This document shows, piece after piece, positions 12,143 to 26,500 of a stretch of DNA of 64,000 nucleotides. This DNA is from Acanthosoma haemorrhoidale (taxonomy: Eukaryota > Arthropoda > Insecta > Hemiptera > Acanthosomatidae), in the NCBI GenBank assembly GCA_930367205.1, contig OV884011.1:38453754-38517753 (forward strand), in the 5' to 3' direction. A model generated the notes under the pieces. It was given only the letters and a program-made list of their open reading frames with translations, was not told the origin of the DNA and made no database searches. The translations under genes and the position numbers were made by a program. The first letter of the stretch is position 1; every line of letters starts with the position of its first letter.

Positions 12143-12981
12143 TGTAGCGACCGCTAACTACATAAGATATATCCCCCTATACTCTGTATACTGTATATAT
12201 ATTGTAAATTAATTCAAACAAATGTGAATAACATAAATAAGTCATTTTAAATATGAAAACAATAAAGAGATCACAGCTGGAAGTTATGAGCTGGGAAACC
12301 GCTACCCCACATCAGGTAGAAAACGACCCTGCTGGGTCAGCCCTTCGGCTGCCTACACAAAGCCCTACCGCATACTGGGACCTTATTGGATACAATAACG
12401 AGGGAGATGATTGGGCCTAACGAGCCACCACTAACTATAAATAGGGGCAGATCTCGGGCTGTATTTCATTCTCCTCCTAGCGAAGCTACCTGACTTGCAG
12501 CTGCGACGGCATTCAAGAATTTGGTCTTCTTCTTTATGAAAAACCTCTGCATCTCTTTCTCTCCTCACCTCGCTACGTTTTAGTCCGGCGTTGTCAGACC
12601 CCACACCTTCCTAGTGGGAATCTCTGCCTTCGTCTCGCTAAATCTAGCACTTCCTTGGGAGAGACCTCTCCCTAGTGGACAACGGTTGTCGTGGCCCTGC
12701 AAACTTACCAAGCAATGTTTACCACGGCAATTCAGTCTGCCTCTCTCCGGTTCACACTCGCCTTTGGGATCCGGACGGGTTTCGCCTACCCTCAGATACC
12801 TAGTGTGAATTCGTGGTCATTCCAAGGCCACACAAACTACCTACCCTATACCTCTTCTCCTGAACATAGTGCATTGTCGGGGCACATACCTATCAAAAAA
12901 TGGAGTCAGATAGTAAAGCTGTCATGAAACGATTGTCGAGGTCATAAACTTAATCAACCCTCACTTCGTCACGACCCGACA
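12143..12981 (+). repeat. Second LTR of the same family, plus orientation
   Basis: Begins TGTAGCGACCGC and ends CCCGACA, the same length as and alignable throughout with the minus-strand copy at 2487-3325, with scattered substitutions. A TATAAAT box at about 12437 would be the LTR promoter. Unlike the first copy, its flanks (ACTTG before, TAGAA or CATAG after) do not form a target duplication, so it is either older or a product of recombination between two insertions. The two copies lie 9 kb apart in inverted orientation with no element interior adjoining either. Confidence 0.72.
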
Positions 12982-14141
12982 CATAGAAGGTATCCTTCCC
13001 GAGAATAACGCGAAAAGAATCCCTTATCTTAAACTTAAACCTGTATCATTAGTTATTTTCATGCTGTTTAAAACTGTCTTTTACAACATATATAATTTTA
13101 TTTACAATTTCTTATGTATGGCTACAACTGAAATTGCTTCTTTCAATCAAAATCCCATTTTGAGTTTATTTATTATCTTCATTTATTTTTATGGTAATCA
13201 TATTCTATTACAGGTGCCTAACGATATTTATCTGAACGAGAACTTTCAAGTGGTAAAAGGGTAAGATATACCATTTCCATACAAGGACCCGTGTTAAATA
13301 GATTTGAGGATCTTTTTGGGAAACCCTTTTCTACGGGATATCCTGGTGTGGCTGTCGAATCAGAAAGACTGTTTCAGAAAGCGTTTTATTATTGAAGAGC
13401 ATCTAACCGTAACAGTATATGCTCAAAAAATAGATAGATACAAGTGTACCATAAAGAGGTTATGCAATATGGAACAGGTTTGATAACGGTGCAGTAACAA
13501 TTGACTAAGCGAAAGTTATATCAAACTGTAACACAATTATTGTAATGGAGTAAATTGATATGTATTAAACGGTTTGAAGTAATATAGAGAACAACTATAA
13601 ATAATAATATTTTATTAATTACTTAATAGACGTGGAAGATATCAATCCTACGTACCTAGGTAGAGAAGGATGTATGATGGAAATAAGATAAAAGTTGGGA
13701 GCATAACTCATATTTAATAACCAAAATAAAGGGAGGATTTTAAAGGAATGGGGAATAAGAGCACCGTGTTTTAGGAAAACAACAGTACATAAATGGTAAT
13801 ATTTTAGCAATTGTACTATTTGCACTAATTGTGTTCGAAATTCACTATTTATGAGTGTTGTCATAAATTGATATGTAGTGTTTCAGATAAAAGTTTCCGG
13901 GTGTTGATATTATTACCTGATATTATGAATAAGCCCTTTGGCCAATGAAAGTGACTCAGGTGGCGTTGAGGAGGGAAAAGTTAGTTTACGCCTATCCTTG
14001 TGTGAGGGTCGTGCTCCCGTTCAAAGGGATCAGAAAATTTGAAAATATTGAAGAATAAAGGCCGCTTCAATAAGAAGCAACGACTTTAAAGAATAATTGG
14101 ACATATCGACGACCAGAAAAAAGAAAATAGGAAACGAGGTA
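12982..14141. other. Non-coding stretch, no gene recognised
   Basis: Short open frames on both strands with no family resemblance. A splice-site-bounded 47-bp open segment at 13215-13261 is noted under findings. Nothing else is supported. Confidence 0.5.
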
Positions 14142-14569
14142 TGTTACAATATATTTCTTAGAGTTTTGCCAAAAGTACAAACGAAGTAATTAGTGTTAAT
14201 TAATTAAGCAAATAATGGTGTTCTGTCAACTTCTTCGCCACGAACGAATAGTAGTTACTCTCTTCACTGACAGGAAACACCCACCTACCTTTCCATATTT
14301 TTATCAATAAATCTTCGGCGTCAGTATAGAGAGAGGGGACACTAAAACACTCTCATTCACTATAGGCAGGTCATTCCTATATAAGGCAGAAATTCTGAGG
14401 TTTTTTCAGACTGTCGGAATCAGACTCTTGAAGTGAACACTGCTTTCTCTCTCGAATGAATTAAGCTGGCCGCCGAGTAGGCCTCTAGCAAAGATCAAAG
14501 ACCAAAGGTTTATTCATATCCGTTTCTGACGCCCGCCGACGAGACCTCCCCATGCGGGCGCCCCCGACA
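14142..14569 (+). repeat. Probable solo LTR of another family
   Basis: A 428-bp block with TG...CA termini (TGTTACAA at the start, CCCCGACA at the end), a CTATATAAGG promoter-like box near 14378 with a TCAGACT initiator-like motif about 30 bp on, and a GC-rich 3' end. The six bases outside are GAGGTA on the left and GTGGTA on the right, a near-perfect 6-bp duplication with one mismatch. These traits together suggest a solo LTR, but no second copy is in the window to confirm the ends. Confidence 0.45.
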
Positions 14570-16080
14570 GTGGTAATTGATAATACACGGCCTATTATCT
14601 TGATCAGTGTTAAAAATTAAACATAGCAACATCATAATTGATATCATATGTGATTCAACTGACAGTGAATTATTCCACGTTATTATTAATATTTTTAAAA
14701 TATCAATTAAAAATGTACCTGAAAATGATTTTTGTGTCTATCTCTTAATTTATCATTTGCGTACACCGTTATCAACATTAATAATACCATTTTATCTGGA
14801 AAATTTCATGTATTTGTATAGTATTTGATATTTAGCAGATAATTGTATGGATACGTGATGTATGAATATGTTGTAAATTCTGGATACATAATATGGTTAA
14901 TCTTTTGACAATTTTAGTATTTTTTAACTATTTTTTAATAGATTTTTAATTATTGTTGTATTTTAATGCTGTTATTTGCATTTTATATATGAGTATAACG
15001 TGGTAGGATATATATACTATTATTATTGAAGTCTGGTGTCACATTTCTTGTGATATAATGTTTTTTCTATCACACTTTTTTACCTACTGATGATGGCAGC
15101 ATGACCTCCCGAAAGCGGTTGTGCATTTTAAAAACGTGATATTGTGTGCCAGCATAGTATTCTGGAGCATTTATTAATAAATTAAATTAAATATAATGAA
15201 AGTTTTCTTACCCCGAGAGAAAGAAAGGAATGAACTCAAAGAGAAAGTGACCCCCGCATAAGAGAAGAAAGATGGGCTAAACGGTAAAACACCGTGACCT
15301 AAAACGATGACTTGAGCAAACATTGTTCAAAATGATTGTTAATATTCCGATTTTACCCTTAACTACTAGCTAAATATTTGTCTAAGAAAAGGACGACAAC
15401 TTGAGATTGTCAAGTCATCCATAACAGAAAACCTTTTTATAGGACCATTTCCCCTATGAATAACAATCTGGTAGCGATAAACAAACCAAATTCTCGCTAA
15501 TAAAAATAAATAGTAACAAAAAGAAAAAAAAAAGGCTAAGTAAAAGAAAATGTAACTCCTCAGCTAGAAAAAATACACCAAAAAAAAATATCCCAGAAAA
15601 AACTTTAGATTACAAAATTCATTATAATCATGAGGACTTATATATACAATAGCATATATACAGTATATATATATATATGTACAATGTATAGCAGAAGTAA
15701 TAGTGCAGGTAGTTAAATAATTATCTCCCTATTAACCGACAGTCTGGATTGTGACCAGGTGTTTAACAGCAGGGTTTTGAAGGCACATATGGTTGAAGCA
15801 TGTCGGATGTTAGGAGAGGGTGCAGCTCTATGGGGAAGAATATAAAAGTCAGAAGACGGTTTCAAGGATCCGACTGAAAATTTGAACGGCAAAAGACTTT
15901 AAATGTAGGGAGAGTGTTAATAAATGGTTTGGAAAAAGTATCAGAAAAGGAAATATTGTGCACAGAATAAGGGTAAAACCACTCTAAGTTACTGTAGAGA
16001 TGGGAGACATTGGTAGGTACTTAGTCGGAAAGTTATTTATCCTCGTGAGGCTAAATGATCCCCGAACAAAGAATAAATCC
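14570..16080. other. Non-coding stretch with a possible Penelope-like fragment
   Basis: No gene recognised. At about 15088-15125 the string CTGATGA followed 17 bases later by GAAAGCGG resembles the conserved CTGATGA...GAAA segment often seen at Penelope-like element ends. A TA run lies near 15665-15680. The rest is featureless AT-rich DNA. Confidence 0.4.
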
Positions 16081-16160
16081 TGGTAGTAGTCGGGAACCGA
16101 ACCCGGGCTCAAAGTTAGAATTCAGCACACTAACCTCTACTAGGCTACTGGGACAGCCAT
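16081..16160 (-). repeat. tRNA-derived SINE fragment
   Basis: On the minus strand an A-box-like segment (TAGCCTAGTAGAGGTTA, 16147-16131) is followed about 30 bases later by a B box GGTTCGGTTCCC (16103-16092), which are internal RNA polymerase III promoter elements with tRNA spacing. The flanks do not fold as a complete tRNA, so this is a SINE head or tRNA pseudogene, not a working tRNA gene. Confidence 0.55.
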
Positions 16161-17587
16161 ATCATCCCTATGATTATTTCTTTAAAACCTCATCTATGCC
16201 AGTCTACAAGAAGCGACGCTAGATAAAATTATCCTCAATGAGAAGACAGAGAAAACTTCATCAAGTCAATGACCTCAGGCATCTTTTCGCACCTGTACTC
16301 TCAGATGAACTGACGTGAAGATGACAGCGCTGGATGGAGATGACTGTATAGATGACAAATGACCGTGAACTACTGTGCTTGACCTATATTGAAGGCCAAG
16401 GGCGAAGGTACAAAGACAGGTAACAGGTCCCGTTCAAACTACCTTTCTCCACGCCGGCTTTCATACCTGTTTAGATCCACTCGATCTCACGCACCGGGTA
16501 GGCATCTTATCGTTCAAAAACTTGTTTGTCCAAGAATCATTAGCCTCAGTAGTAAAGTTAATTGTATTTTTCGAAATACGTTTATAAACGAAATGAAGGA
16601 CGTAGAAAATAAAATAAAATAAATCAAGCTGTACTTTTCGCTCTTCTATTTGGAACTGGAACTGCTTCTGAACTTATCGCAACTTTTAAGAAAAAATTGC
16701 TCTTTATTTTAGATCAAGATTTTTATTTATTATTGGAGTGAATTTGATTTTTATTTTCGGCGATACCGTCTTTAATCCACCCTTAACCATGAGGAAAAAT
16801 AAAAAAAATGATTCTTTTTTTCACATACTTCCGTTATTATATGTTAGCTAAAAACTAATGAGCATATTTCGAAGTGTAGAGTATACCCTTAAAATTTCAG
16901 ATCGTTTGAATAACTTTTAGTACTCCCATCATAGTACATACTTAAAGACAGATAGACTTCGAATTCATTTTATCTTTTTCTATACCGAACCCTAATGCTT
17001 TCAGATCAATCAAAATAGTAATAAATTTCGCTTTATTGTGTTATTTAGGGTAATTATGAAATTACTTATGATAAAAACATTTATTTTTTTATAACAAACT
17101 ATTAAAGAGTTAAATGTGAAATAAACAATAAGTGAACGAATAATATAAGTGACCAATTAGTATTGAAAGTTACACCCTGCACTTAGCATAGAATCGTTCA
17201 TATGATGTATGTTTTTAACATATGTACATCAAAAGTGTTAAATATTAGTGTGCATGACCATTACCCACGCTTACTAAAACTATGTAATAAATGACAATGG
17301 TAAAAAGGACAAGTCATTTCTCTCATTGCTGACTGAGAAATATATCTGACACTTTCTTGTAGAGCAGTATCGTAAGGACTTGTGGGTATGACACCTGGAA
17401 AAATTACGTTATTATTTACCACTGAATTAAAAGCGCACACAACCAGCTAAACATCCTGTGTATTATAGATTTGTAGCCGCAATATAGTAACTTCCCGTCA
17501 TTTTTGGTTATATCACTGCTGGGTGTAAGTCGGAGGTAGTTGTCACCAGATAGATCTAGCTTGAAGAAGCACTCCTCCAGACACTCA
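16161..17587. other. Intergenic, 3' flank of the transporter gene
   Basis: No other gene seen. On the minus strand AATAAA hexamers occur near 17086-17091, a possible poly(A) signal for the transporter, which would give a 3' UTR of about 500 bp. The TATA-rich remainder holds nothing I can name. Confidence 0.45.
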
Positions 17588-20500
17588 TCAATCGACCTGA
17601 GCGACGAATCTTGAAGCGCGATACGAGTCAATGAGACAAGACGGTACGAACTCTGCGTACTCCAAAGTTCCCCGGAAGGAAAAGTAGGTGGAGCAGGCTG
17701 TAGCAGCACAGCCGAGAGCCGCCACGCCGAACAAACAAAAAGTCTGGAAGCGGCTCACTAATGCGCTGACTGCCTCCTTCCTGGAGATGGAGCCGTAGCC
17801 CTGGCCCATTGATGGAGCAGACATTCTCTGGAGCCTCCAGTAGAGCAGAGGCGGGAACAGAAACATGAGCTGGCCCGTGAGTGCGCCTCCTATGAGACCC
17901 ATCAGCAGCTCTATCCTAGGGACTGCCTCGGCCAGCGCCACCGCCGTCAGCACCACCAGCGTCCTCAGCGTAGCTCGCCTCCAGCTGAACTCTGCAAGAG
18001 CAAAAGTCAATCTTATGGCATACATGTATATACAAAAACGGATATGTGTGTGTTTTTCTTCTAGTGTAACTCTGGAATGCCCGAAGAAATTGACACCAAA
18101 ACTTCTTACACATTACACTTACAGTCTGAAAAAAGTACCGTGGGTGTAAGACACCCATAGCACCCTAGGGGGAGTAAAAATACTCGATAAATTAGATATT
18201 AGTGTCATATCTATAGTTTTCCGGTTCCTAAGGTCATTAAAAAGAATAATGACATTCCAAGTTAGCTCAACTAGAAAGCACGGAGTTAATTTGATATTGC
18301 CATGTTTCCGGCACAGGCAAGTTTTTGTTCATTGCTTAAGGGTCGAATCACCAAAAAATTATTTAACCTGCTACTGGAGATGAAACTGTACGAGGAAATT
18401 AAAAATGCGAATATCATATTTGGAAATAAAAATAAAATTTGTTTGGTAGCGAGAAAAGCCCGAGGTGATTACAGAACAATCAAAATGTCGCTCTATAGAG
18501 CTCGGAATGAAGACTGATACTTAATGAAATATCGAAAATGATAATTAAAGGTAACCCACCAACTAACTCCACGCCGAATCGCGAAGACAGACCTAGAAGT
18601 GAGGTGAGGAGGGTTAATCGGGAAGGTGGTGGAAATTAAGATTTCGGGACCTTCACATTGCTCCACAGCCACCGTTGAGCGAGTAAGCCCTCATCAGTTC
18701 ACTCACCCTTCCATGTACAAGTTAGGTAAAATAAACCCGAAAAAAAAAAAAAGAAACTTGCCCTAAGAGAACGAGTAATAAACTTGATGCACTATTAAGG
18801 CTCAAAATGCTCCAGGAGAATATTAACCAGATTTAGAGAACACGCAGAGACATACGCCGTGCTAAAGTTGGTAAGGCGAGACAGAGCGAGGTGCAAGGAG
18901 CACGGTGAGACAGATAAGCCGTGGACGATCGATTCGATGCAAAATCGATACGCTAGTGGAAATGCGAAAAGTGCGACCTCCGGCCAAGGTAATGTCAAAA
19001 TTGACCTCCCGTAGGTGCTAATTTCCAGGTTCCAATTAATAAAATTTATCATAAACCAGCACAAAATCAATTAATTTTTATGAATTAATACATTAGGAAT
19101 TTCGATATTTACATGCATTTATAAGAAAGGTCTATATGTGCAATAGACTTAATAACAATACCGAACATAAACTAAAAATGTTATTTATAATCAAATGTTG
19201 AGTTAAATTAGCAATGTAGTGAATTTCTAAAAAAAATTGCTCCTTCATTGAGATCCCTCCTATTAGTAAATCGTGATCAATAATAGTCAGTACCAGTCAT
19301 GGCATTTAAACCGACGAAGAAGTAGCGAATTTCAAACTCAGTAATTCTGTTGAGTACTCGTGTGTTTTATGACAGGGATGAACTACTGCTGCCTTTAACT
19401 GTTCCAACTTACATAATATATAAATATAATGATAAAATAAATAAAAAACTTCTCAGAAAACATGATAAATCTTCAAGGCACATCTATAATTAGTGTCAAG
19501 CTAGAAGTATACTGGGTGATTACCATTCGTTGAACTGGCTTAAGCAGCATGGTGGCGTAATGAAAACAATGAACAAAGGTTTTAAATATAAGTGGTTATA
19601 TCTGTTCAGGTTTTATTCACACTGTTTATTTTATAACCGGGGGAATAGCAGTTGTAACAGTCATTCTCGGTATAAAACATACTAGTACCTTCTGCCGTAG
19701 AATAAACAAATAATATCAAATATGATGATCTAATCCGACCACTGAAGTGTGGATCTAATTGAGGGACATAATGGATTTGTACGGTAGTGTCAGTAATCAC
19801 TTGACGAGGAAGCCACAAGTGAAAATCCTTCCTCGAAACGTGTTTCGCCTAGGCAATGGATTGTTACTAATCGAGTTGGCACAACCATCGAGTAGATACT
19901 CTGAATATAAACAAAACAACGCAACATCTTCCTATAACGTTCAGTTACGTTACAGAATGGACTGCTAAAACATTATCGAAGAAGTTTGAGGAACCAAAAT
20001 ATACAGTGTTTGTTTTATGGTCTTTGTTATAATAGCCTAATGTCTTACTCCAGGCGGTAAGCCAAAATAATGTTACAAGTTAATCAACTAAATACAAACG
20101 AAATAAAGGGCACAAAAAGAAACAGTATTGAGAGATATTTACGGGACTTTGAACGTATTCCTTGAAAATTAATTTATTGTGAAAAAACTAATCGTTATTT
20201 TTGATCGGTATTATTTCATTTAATTTATTAAACTATTTCAATCTCTAAAAATAGCTTTTTCACCAAATAAATAAAAAACTCAAATAACTAAAACACTGGT
20301 GTAAAAATACACTACTATTATATACAATACAAATAATAATAATATAAAAGTGCACTACTGTGTCACACTGCTGTAAAAATGCCAATTAAATTCTACCGGG
20401 AACACTGAAAATCCTATTACTATTGTGGGTTCTCAAGACATTTAGAATATTATTGTAGTATTTTTTTTCGTTACCTTCTTTAACCATAGGAAAAAAAATC

Positions 20501-23500
20501 AGGAATTGAATTGCTAAATAGCTTCGGGTGGAATACAATACCTTTAACATTTCTGATCGATTGAATCGTAGAACATACATACAAACAGAAGACAATTCAT
20601 TCACTCCCTGAATAGAAGTAGAGCCTCTCCCTTCGGGTTTAGCAATTATTCAAATGTCAATTTAATTTAATTCAAATTTAAGAGTTGTCATTGGAATCTC
20701 ATTTGTCATCGTTAAAAGCATTACAAATTTGAATATTAAAGTCTGACCTGAACAGATTCTATTATCTTCCTTCAAATAAATTATAATCGTAATAGATTAG
20801 GTTTCACTTCGAAGTGTGTTCCAAGGGTAGGAAAGATGGATTATCTCACTGGGAACCACCCATTATTAATTTACAGAGTCTGATCTGAACCAAAATCGCA
20901 TAAAAGCTCCGGAAAACTATTGTTATTCGCCGAAAAATATAATTTGGTAATGTAACGGTAAGGTTTCTTAACTGTGGGTAGTTTTGGTAGTGGAAAATTG
21001 GTGGCACGTGGTCTGTACAATTTTATTTTTTGACAGTTTTTCTTTGTCATGGCTTGTTGGGCTAAAGCATTTTGCCCAATTCTAAAAACATTTAATGTTG
21101 TTATTTCTGAGCTCGAAGGGAGTGACTCTACTTTTATTCAAATACTTAAGTAGTGGGCCTCGTCTTTGTCATCTCTCTGTATATCCGTCATAAAATGATT
21201 TAGACCATCTGAAATTTCAAGCTGTATTCTAAAACACTTCTAAATATGCTTGGTCACAACTCAATACCAGGAAGCATGAGAAAAAAAATTGAACGTGAAA
21301 AAAAAAGTTTCAGGTCCCCACTCTGAAGTTAAGATTTAAAGGTTTGATTTTGTTTTTTTCATTTTTCTAAATATTTCTAAGACATTCCAATAAATATTGC
21401 TTTGATAGCAAGTGATAAAAAGTGTACTTAAAAGGTCCAAAATCACCTTTAATGGCTGTTTTATGTCAATATTTTAACTATTAATTTTTTTTAATTTATT
21501 TATTGAAAAGGTGATTCTCAATGACTAAGTTGGCTATCGGCTCCCGGTAACGTGTAATTGCTATCGTATATCTTTGGCTTCGGCCTTCTTCCACTAAAGC
21601 AAACACGCGGACTACTTGCTTGACCGTCAAAACCATTTTTAAAAATTAAAATAAAAAAAAATCTTTTGCTAAATTAGTAGAGATCAGTTACACAATAGAA
21701 ATTTCTATATAATCATTTTAAGTATTTATTGGGGTTTTCCCTTCATATTTATGGCCCCTTTTCACTGAAAACGTTTAATATTAATTAAAAAAGAATTTAA
21801 AGCCGAAATAATTCTATTAGGGCACAAATATTTGAATTTTTGTAAGTGCGCAACTTTTTTTGTAGGGAAATCTGTATATATATTTACATAATGAAATATT
21901 TTATATGCCTGTGTGATATTTAGAGGGTATTGAACCGTAGCTTACATGAAAGCTGAGAAGAGAAGAATAGACAACCAGCCGGGCTGGTCAGTCCTTATCC
22001 CGACCTACATTCCGTTCTGTCAACTTCTACCTGTTGTACGTCTGTCCCTCAATCTATTCACAGACAACTAATCTAGATATACTGATTGTATTATTATTTA
22101 TTAGCGTAAAACTAAGCTGGTAGATGGATTATGCCAGGTTCCCATGGGGCGTGGATCGCAAAAGAGAGGTAGCTTGTTTAAGTCGAAGTTAATACTTAGA
22201 CTTGCAAGCTTTGAAGTTAAAATTGATAAAAACGTTAAAATATACATTTGACATATTATGTTACTTACTTGCATATATTCCACCAGTTCATTGTAAGCTA
22301 GCTGTAGCTTAGAATGTATCCCGTAGGAACCCGGCATTCGGTTAAGAAATAGGCACGTAGAAGGTATCGATAGTTAATAGATAATATAAGTTGAACAATA
22401 TTATGAGCTCATATCATCATCAAACCATTACAGTACATACAGTAGTTTATTATTATATAGAACCAAGTAATAATTATTAATTATCTTTAATTTTATTTTT
22501 GCTTACAAATACCGTTTTGATGTAAATAAATCACTTAATTGAATTAGTTTGCTATTAAATTCCCAGCTGTTCCCTCCAGCCATGATAAAATAATAAATTG
22601 ATTAACAATTGAATGGTTGGCCGTAAAAAGGAGGCAGCTCCATTTCTCAAACTTTGGGAAACATAAAAAAAGTGTCTAAAAATCGAATTTTCAAAGTTAC
22701 TTAAAAAAAATTGTTTGCAGATACTACTTAGTGTGGTACCAAATTACTTAAAAGTGTTTAAATGTTTAATAAATCATAATGAAAATTCAAATGAAAGAAC
22801 CATTTTTTTATTACATAAGATGTGTTTCATGTAAATCAACAAGTTAAAAAAATGGCTGCAAACCCTTCAATTATATTTGATAGTGAGCGCACACGAACAT
22901 CAAATCGGCTTCCGAATAGTGACCTGCATTTGAATGTGTACTATCAGTAAACATGCCGCAATATATTAATGCAATAAAATTTACTTCTTGACCCATGTAA
23001 AATAAGAAATCGATGGATCAGCGAGTATGTTCCCACACTCAAAAAAAAAAACTTCATGATTACGCAAGCCGCAGAGTCGCTACCGCGATTTGCGGGAGAA
23101 GTTAGAAAGCCAAAACTCATCTAACGTACGGAATGGTGCAGACGTTAAAAAATCGTGAAGGCATCTTCCCGTTTAAGACGATCTATGGGCGTTTACTTCC
23201 GCCAATTCGTCTTACCGAAGAAAGTTTCGCCAGTAAATTATGCTGTTGGTTCTAAAAAGAAAACAATAACCAAGTGACATGATACATACACTCACTAATG
23301 AGTACTAAAACTCACTCTAAACCACATACATCATGATTAAGAAGTTTTAATTTTTCAAAATTTTTATCGTCTTTGCATTGCGCCGCAAATGCCAGCCAGC
23401 ATTGTATGTATAGTGTGTAGCAGATACCACGCCATGATTGTTCAACTCCTCATATCTTATAAGATATTTGCTATTTTCAAATGAAATTTCTAGGTTTTTT

Positions 23501-26500
23501 TTCTTAAATTATATTTATATATATTTTATATTATATTATATATTTTTTTAAGTTATTATGTATGCATTAGAATCAAGATTTATCATATTTTCACTCTAGG
23601 GAGTTGTGGGGGGAGGGAATGCATGTAGATAGAACTCTTCCAGGAATCCCTCATGTATATTTAACATTCCCTTGAGTAATTAGCTATTTGCATTAAGGGT
23701 TTATTTGTAGCTTCAAACAGGATTTTAATAACAGCTTCAACAACATTTTATAATTATAGTCAACATAAGACATAACATTTGCATATTGTTAACCAAAACT
23801 TTGAGATTTGAAAATTTGATAACCTACTCAATATATAACACACAAAATATGTCTTTACTTAAAACTCATGTTGAGTTTAAGTTGTGAACATGGTATAAAT
23901 GAATTTTGTAATGATTTTTTGTAATCATAGTTTAAAAAACAGAACAACAATTATACGTTGAGATTATGACATTGAGATATTTAATTTCATATCCAACTCA
24001 AAATTTTAGAACATCAAAGTTTCATCAAGTAACATAAAAAACACATCAAGAACATCAAAAAATGATATTAAGTAATCAACTAATGACATTTATTTATATT
24101 TATGGAGACAGCTATGATTTGTTGTCTTCTCCATATCAAATGCGACCTCCATGTAAAATTCCATGTTTTCAGCTTGAAGGCAAATGTTAGAAGAGACAGA
24201 CATACCGGTAAAAATGTAAGGGTTGTAAAAAAAGAGAAGAGTAAGGCTACAAACTATCATTGAATATAAGAATACAGGATTAATGATTAACATTTTCTGT
24301 TCTGACAGGTTACTGCTAAGTCTACCACTTTGTTTTCTTAAAGTATGGTACATGAATGTACCATAAACTATTTTCATAAAAAAGAAAGATTTGTGCAAAA
24401 CAAAAATGAAAGCACAAACTTATAATTGAAATTTTATAAAGTACATTATTTGTTCTTCAACTGCAGGTCAAAGGTCGTAGGAATCGATGACTTAGAAGGA
24501 TTTTAATCAAATACACACATGTAGGATCATTTATGTAACCAAGTAGTTCTATATGACTAGATTGATAGCTTAAATATTTTTACTAACAAAAAAAAAGTTT
24601 AAAATATATACTTTATATTATTAAGTATTAATGGTATTAATTCTACTATATTTAATAATTAATTATCAAAGATTTTGACAGGAGCTTGAACCCGTAAAAT
24701 ATTGAAAGCCATAATTAGGGAAACTAACGATCAGTAAATTTAAACCGATAGACAACATTGTAGCTCCCTCTGCATAGCTAAAATATTTGATAATGACTAG
24801 GCTAATGTTTGTGCAAGAATATCTCAAAAGTAAAGCCAGGGTTGGTCCTGAGCTCAAATTCCAGCTCTATCAAAATCCTTCTTTTCTTTTTCCAATAGTT
24901 ATACTTGATAATTTGGTTTCACTTTTTATTTCTTATAAACTTGAGGGCATTTTTTTCTCAACGCCTACTTTTTTTGCCTCCACCCTAGACTTGTGAATAC
25001 AATTAGCTAGTTAGAGAAACTTGATTTCGTGATTAGTTAAAAAAAAAAAAAAATACATATAAATGTCACAAAAAAGAAATCTTACCTGGCCTGATTTCAA
25101 GAGAATGCTCTATATCTTGGAAGAGGGAAGTGGACCCTATAGCCATTGAGAGGCAGACTTGAAGAGTGGACAAACTGAGGGCCAGATCCAGAGCGAACGA
25201 CTGTGGCAACGACTGGAGAGTATTATATCCTACACGGTCTCCCAAATGATAGTAGCAGAGCAGACTTGTGATCAGAAACAAGCTGCCACTTACTGAAAAT
25301 AAAGGTTATTAACAAGCTACTGTACTGAATTTAGGTTTTTTTTAGATACAAATAAAAAAGGGAAAATATTTTTAAATAAATTATATTTTTACTTCTTTTA
25401 CCACATCCAACCAATGACTGACTACCTCTCATCATTCTTACAATAATTTATTATCCACTTTCCATGGCCACCTATAACATTAACTTCTTCAAGACTGACA
25501 TGATCACTTAATGTTGCAACCAACATCATTAATAATTAAAACGAAAGCTAGAAAGACATTTCATATTAAACTAAACAGAAATGATAAAACAATAAGTGGA
25601 TGAACTTATACATCAACACTCCAATTAATATGCAAACATTTTCTGGAATGAGGATAAATACTGCTACTGAATGAGGATAGCTGTTATTTCTTTATTTAAT
25701 CACTAGAATACAAAAGTTATTTTTAAAGAAAAACAATCCAACACCAATAGACCATTTAAAAAATATTTTAAACATTTTTATCAAATACTATCAAAATACT
25801 TAAAAAATAATGATTATAATTGTCAATTCAAGAAATCATTAATATATCTTATTTTTAATCATGTTTAATTAATGTTAGCTTAATAATATTTCCATATATA
25901 GGCATAATACATTGTAATGATATTTATGTGGCCAATGGAATTTTATATTAATATAAATATTGAGTTAGATAGAAAAGCTGGAATATTTATTGCTGAGACG
26001 AGATATTGTTATAATATTTTATGATATTGCATACCTAAGAAGGCAGCAACTACAGCTTTGCTGATATCACTTTTTCTCTTCATATCCATTTGAACAGACA
26101 ACAACATGGGGTGGATATCAAACTGAAAATTGAACATACAAAAAATGATACAATATATTTGTAATGAATCCAACAAAATTAATTAATTAAATGTAATAAC
26201 ATTAAGTTGATATAAATTATTACATACACATTAAAAGAAAACTTTAATCCCTCATAAATTAAGATTATAATCTCTTATAAGATTAAAGAAAGTAATATTG
26301 GAACACAAAACATCATTCTCATACTTATATCTAACACGCGAACCAATTGTAGGATAAATTATTTGTTTACAAAGTCAAATAGATAAGTTAAAATTGAATA
26401 CAAAAAAAGTTATTGATTTAAAGTAAAACTTTATTAAAATAAGATAGTTATCATTAATAAACATGTGCATATAGGTATTTCTCTTTAGGATTAATTTAAA

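Noticed and set aside
17416..17709. Minus-strand 97-codon frame overlapping the end of the transporter
   Set aside because: Alternative frame of the real last exon. The frame that joins in phase to exon 7 and carries the Aa_trans motifs is the other one.
24090..24398. 102-codon minus-strand frame within transporter intron 7
   Set aside because: AT-driven composition, no domain, no splice logic. Intron noise.
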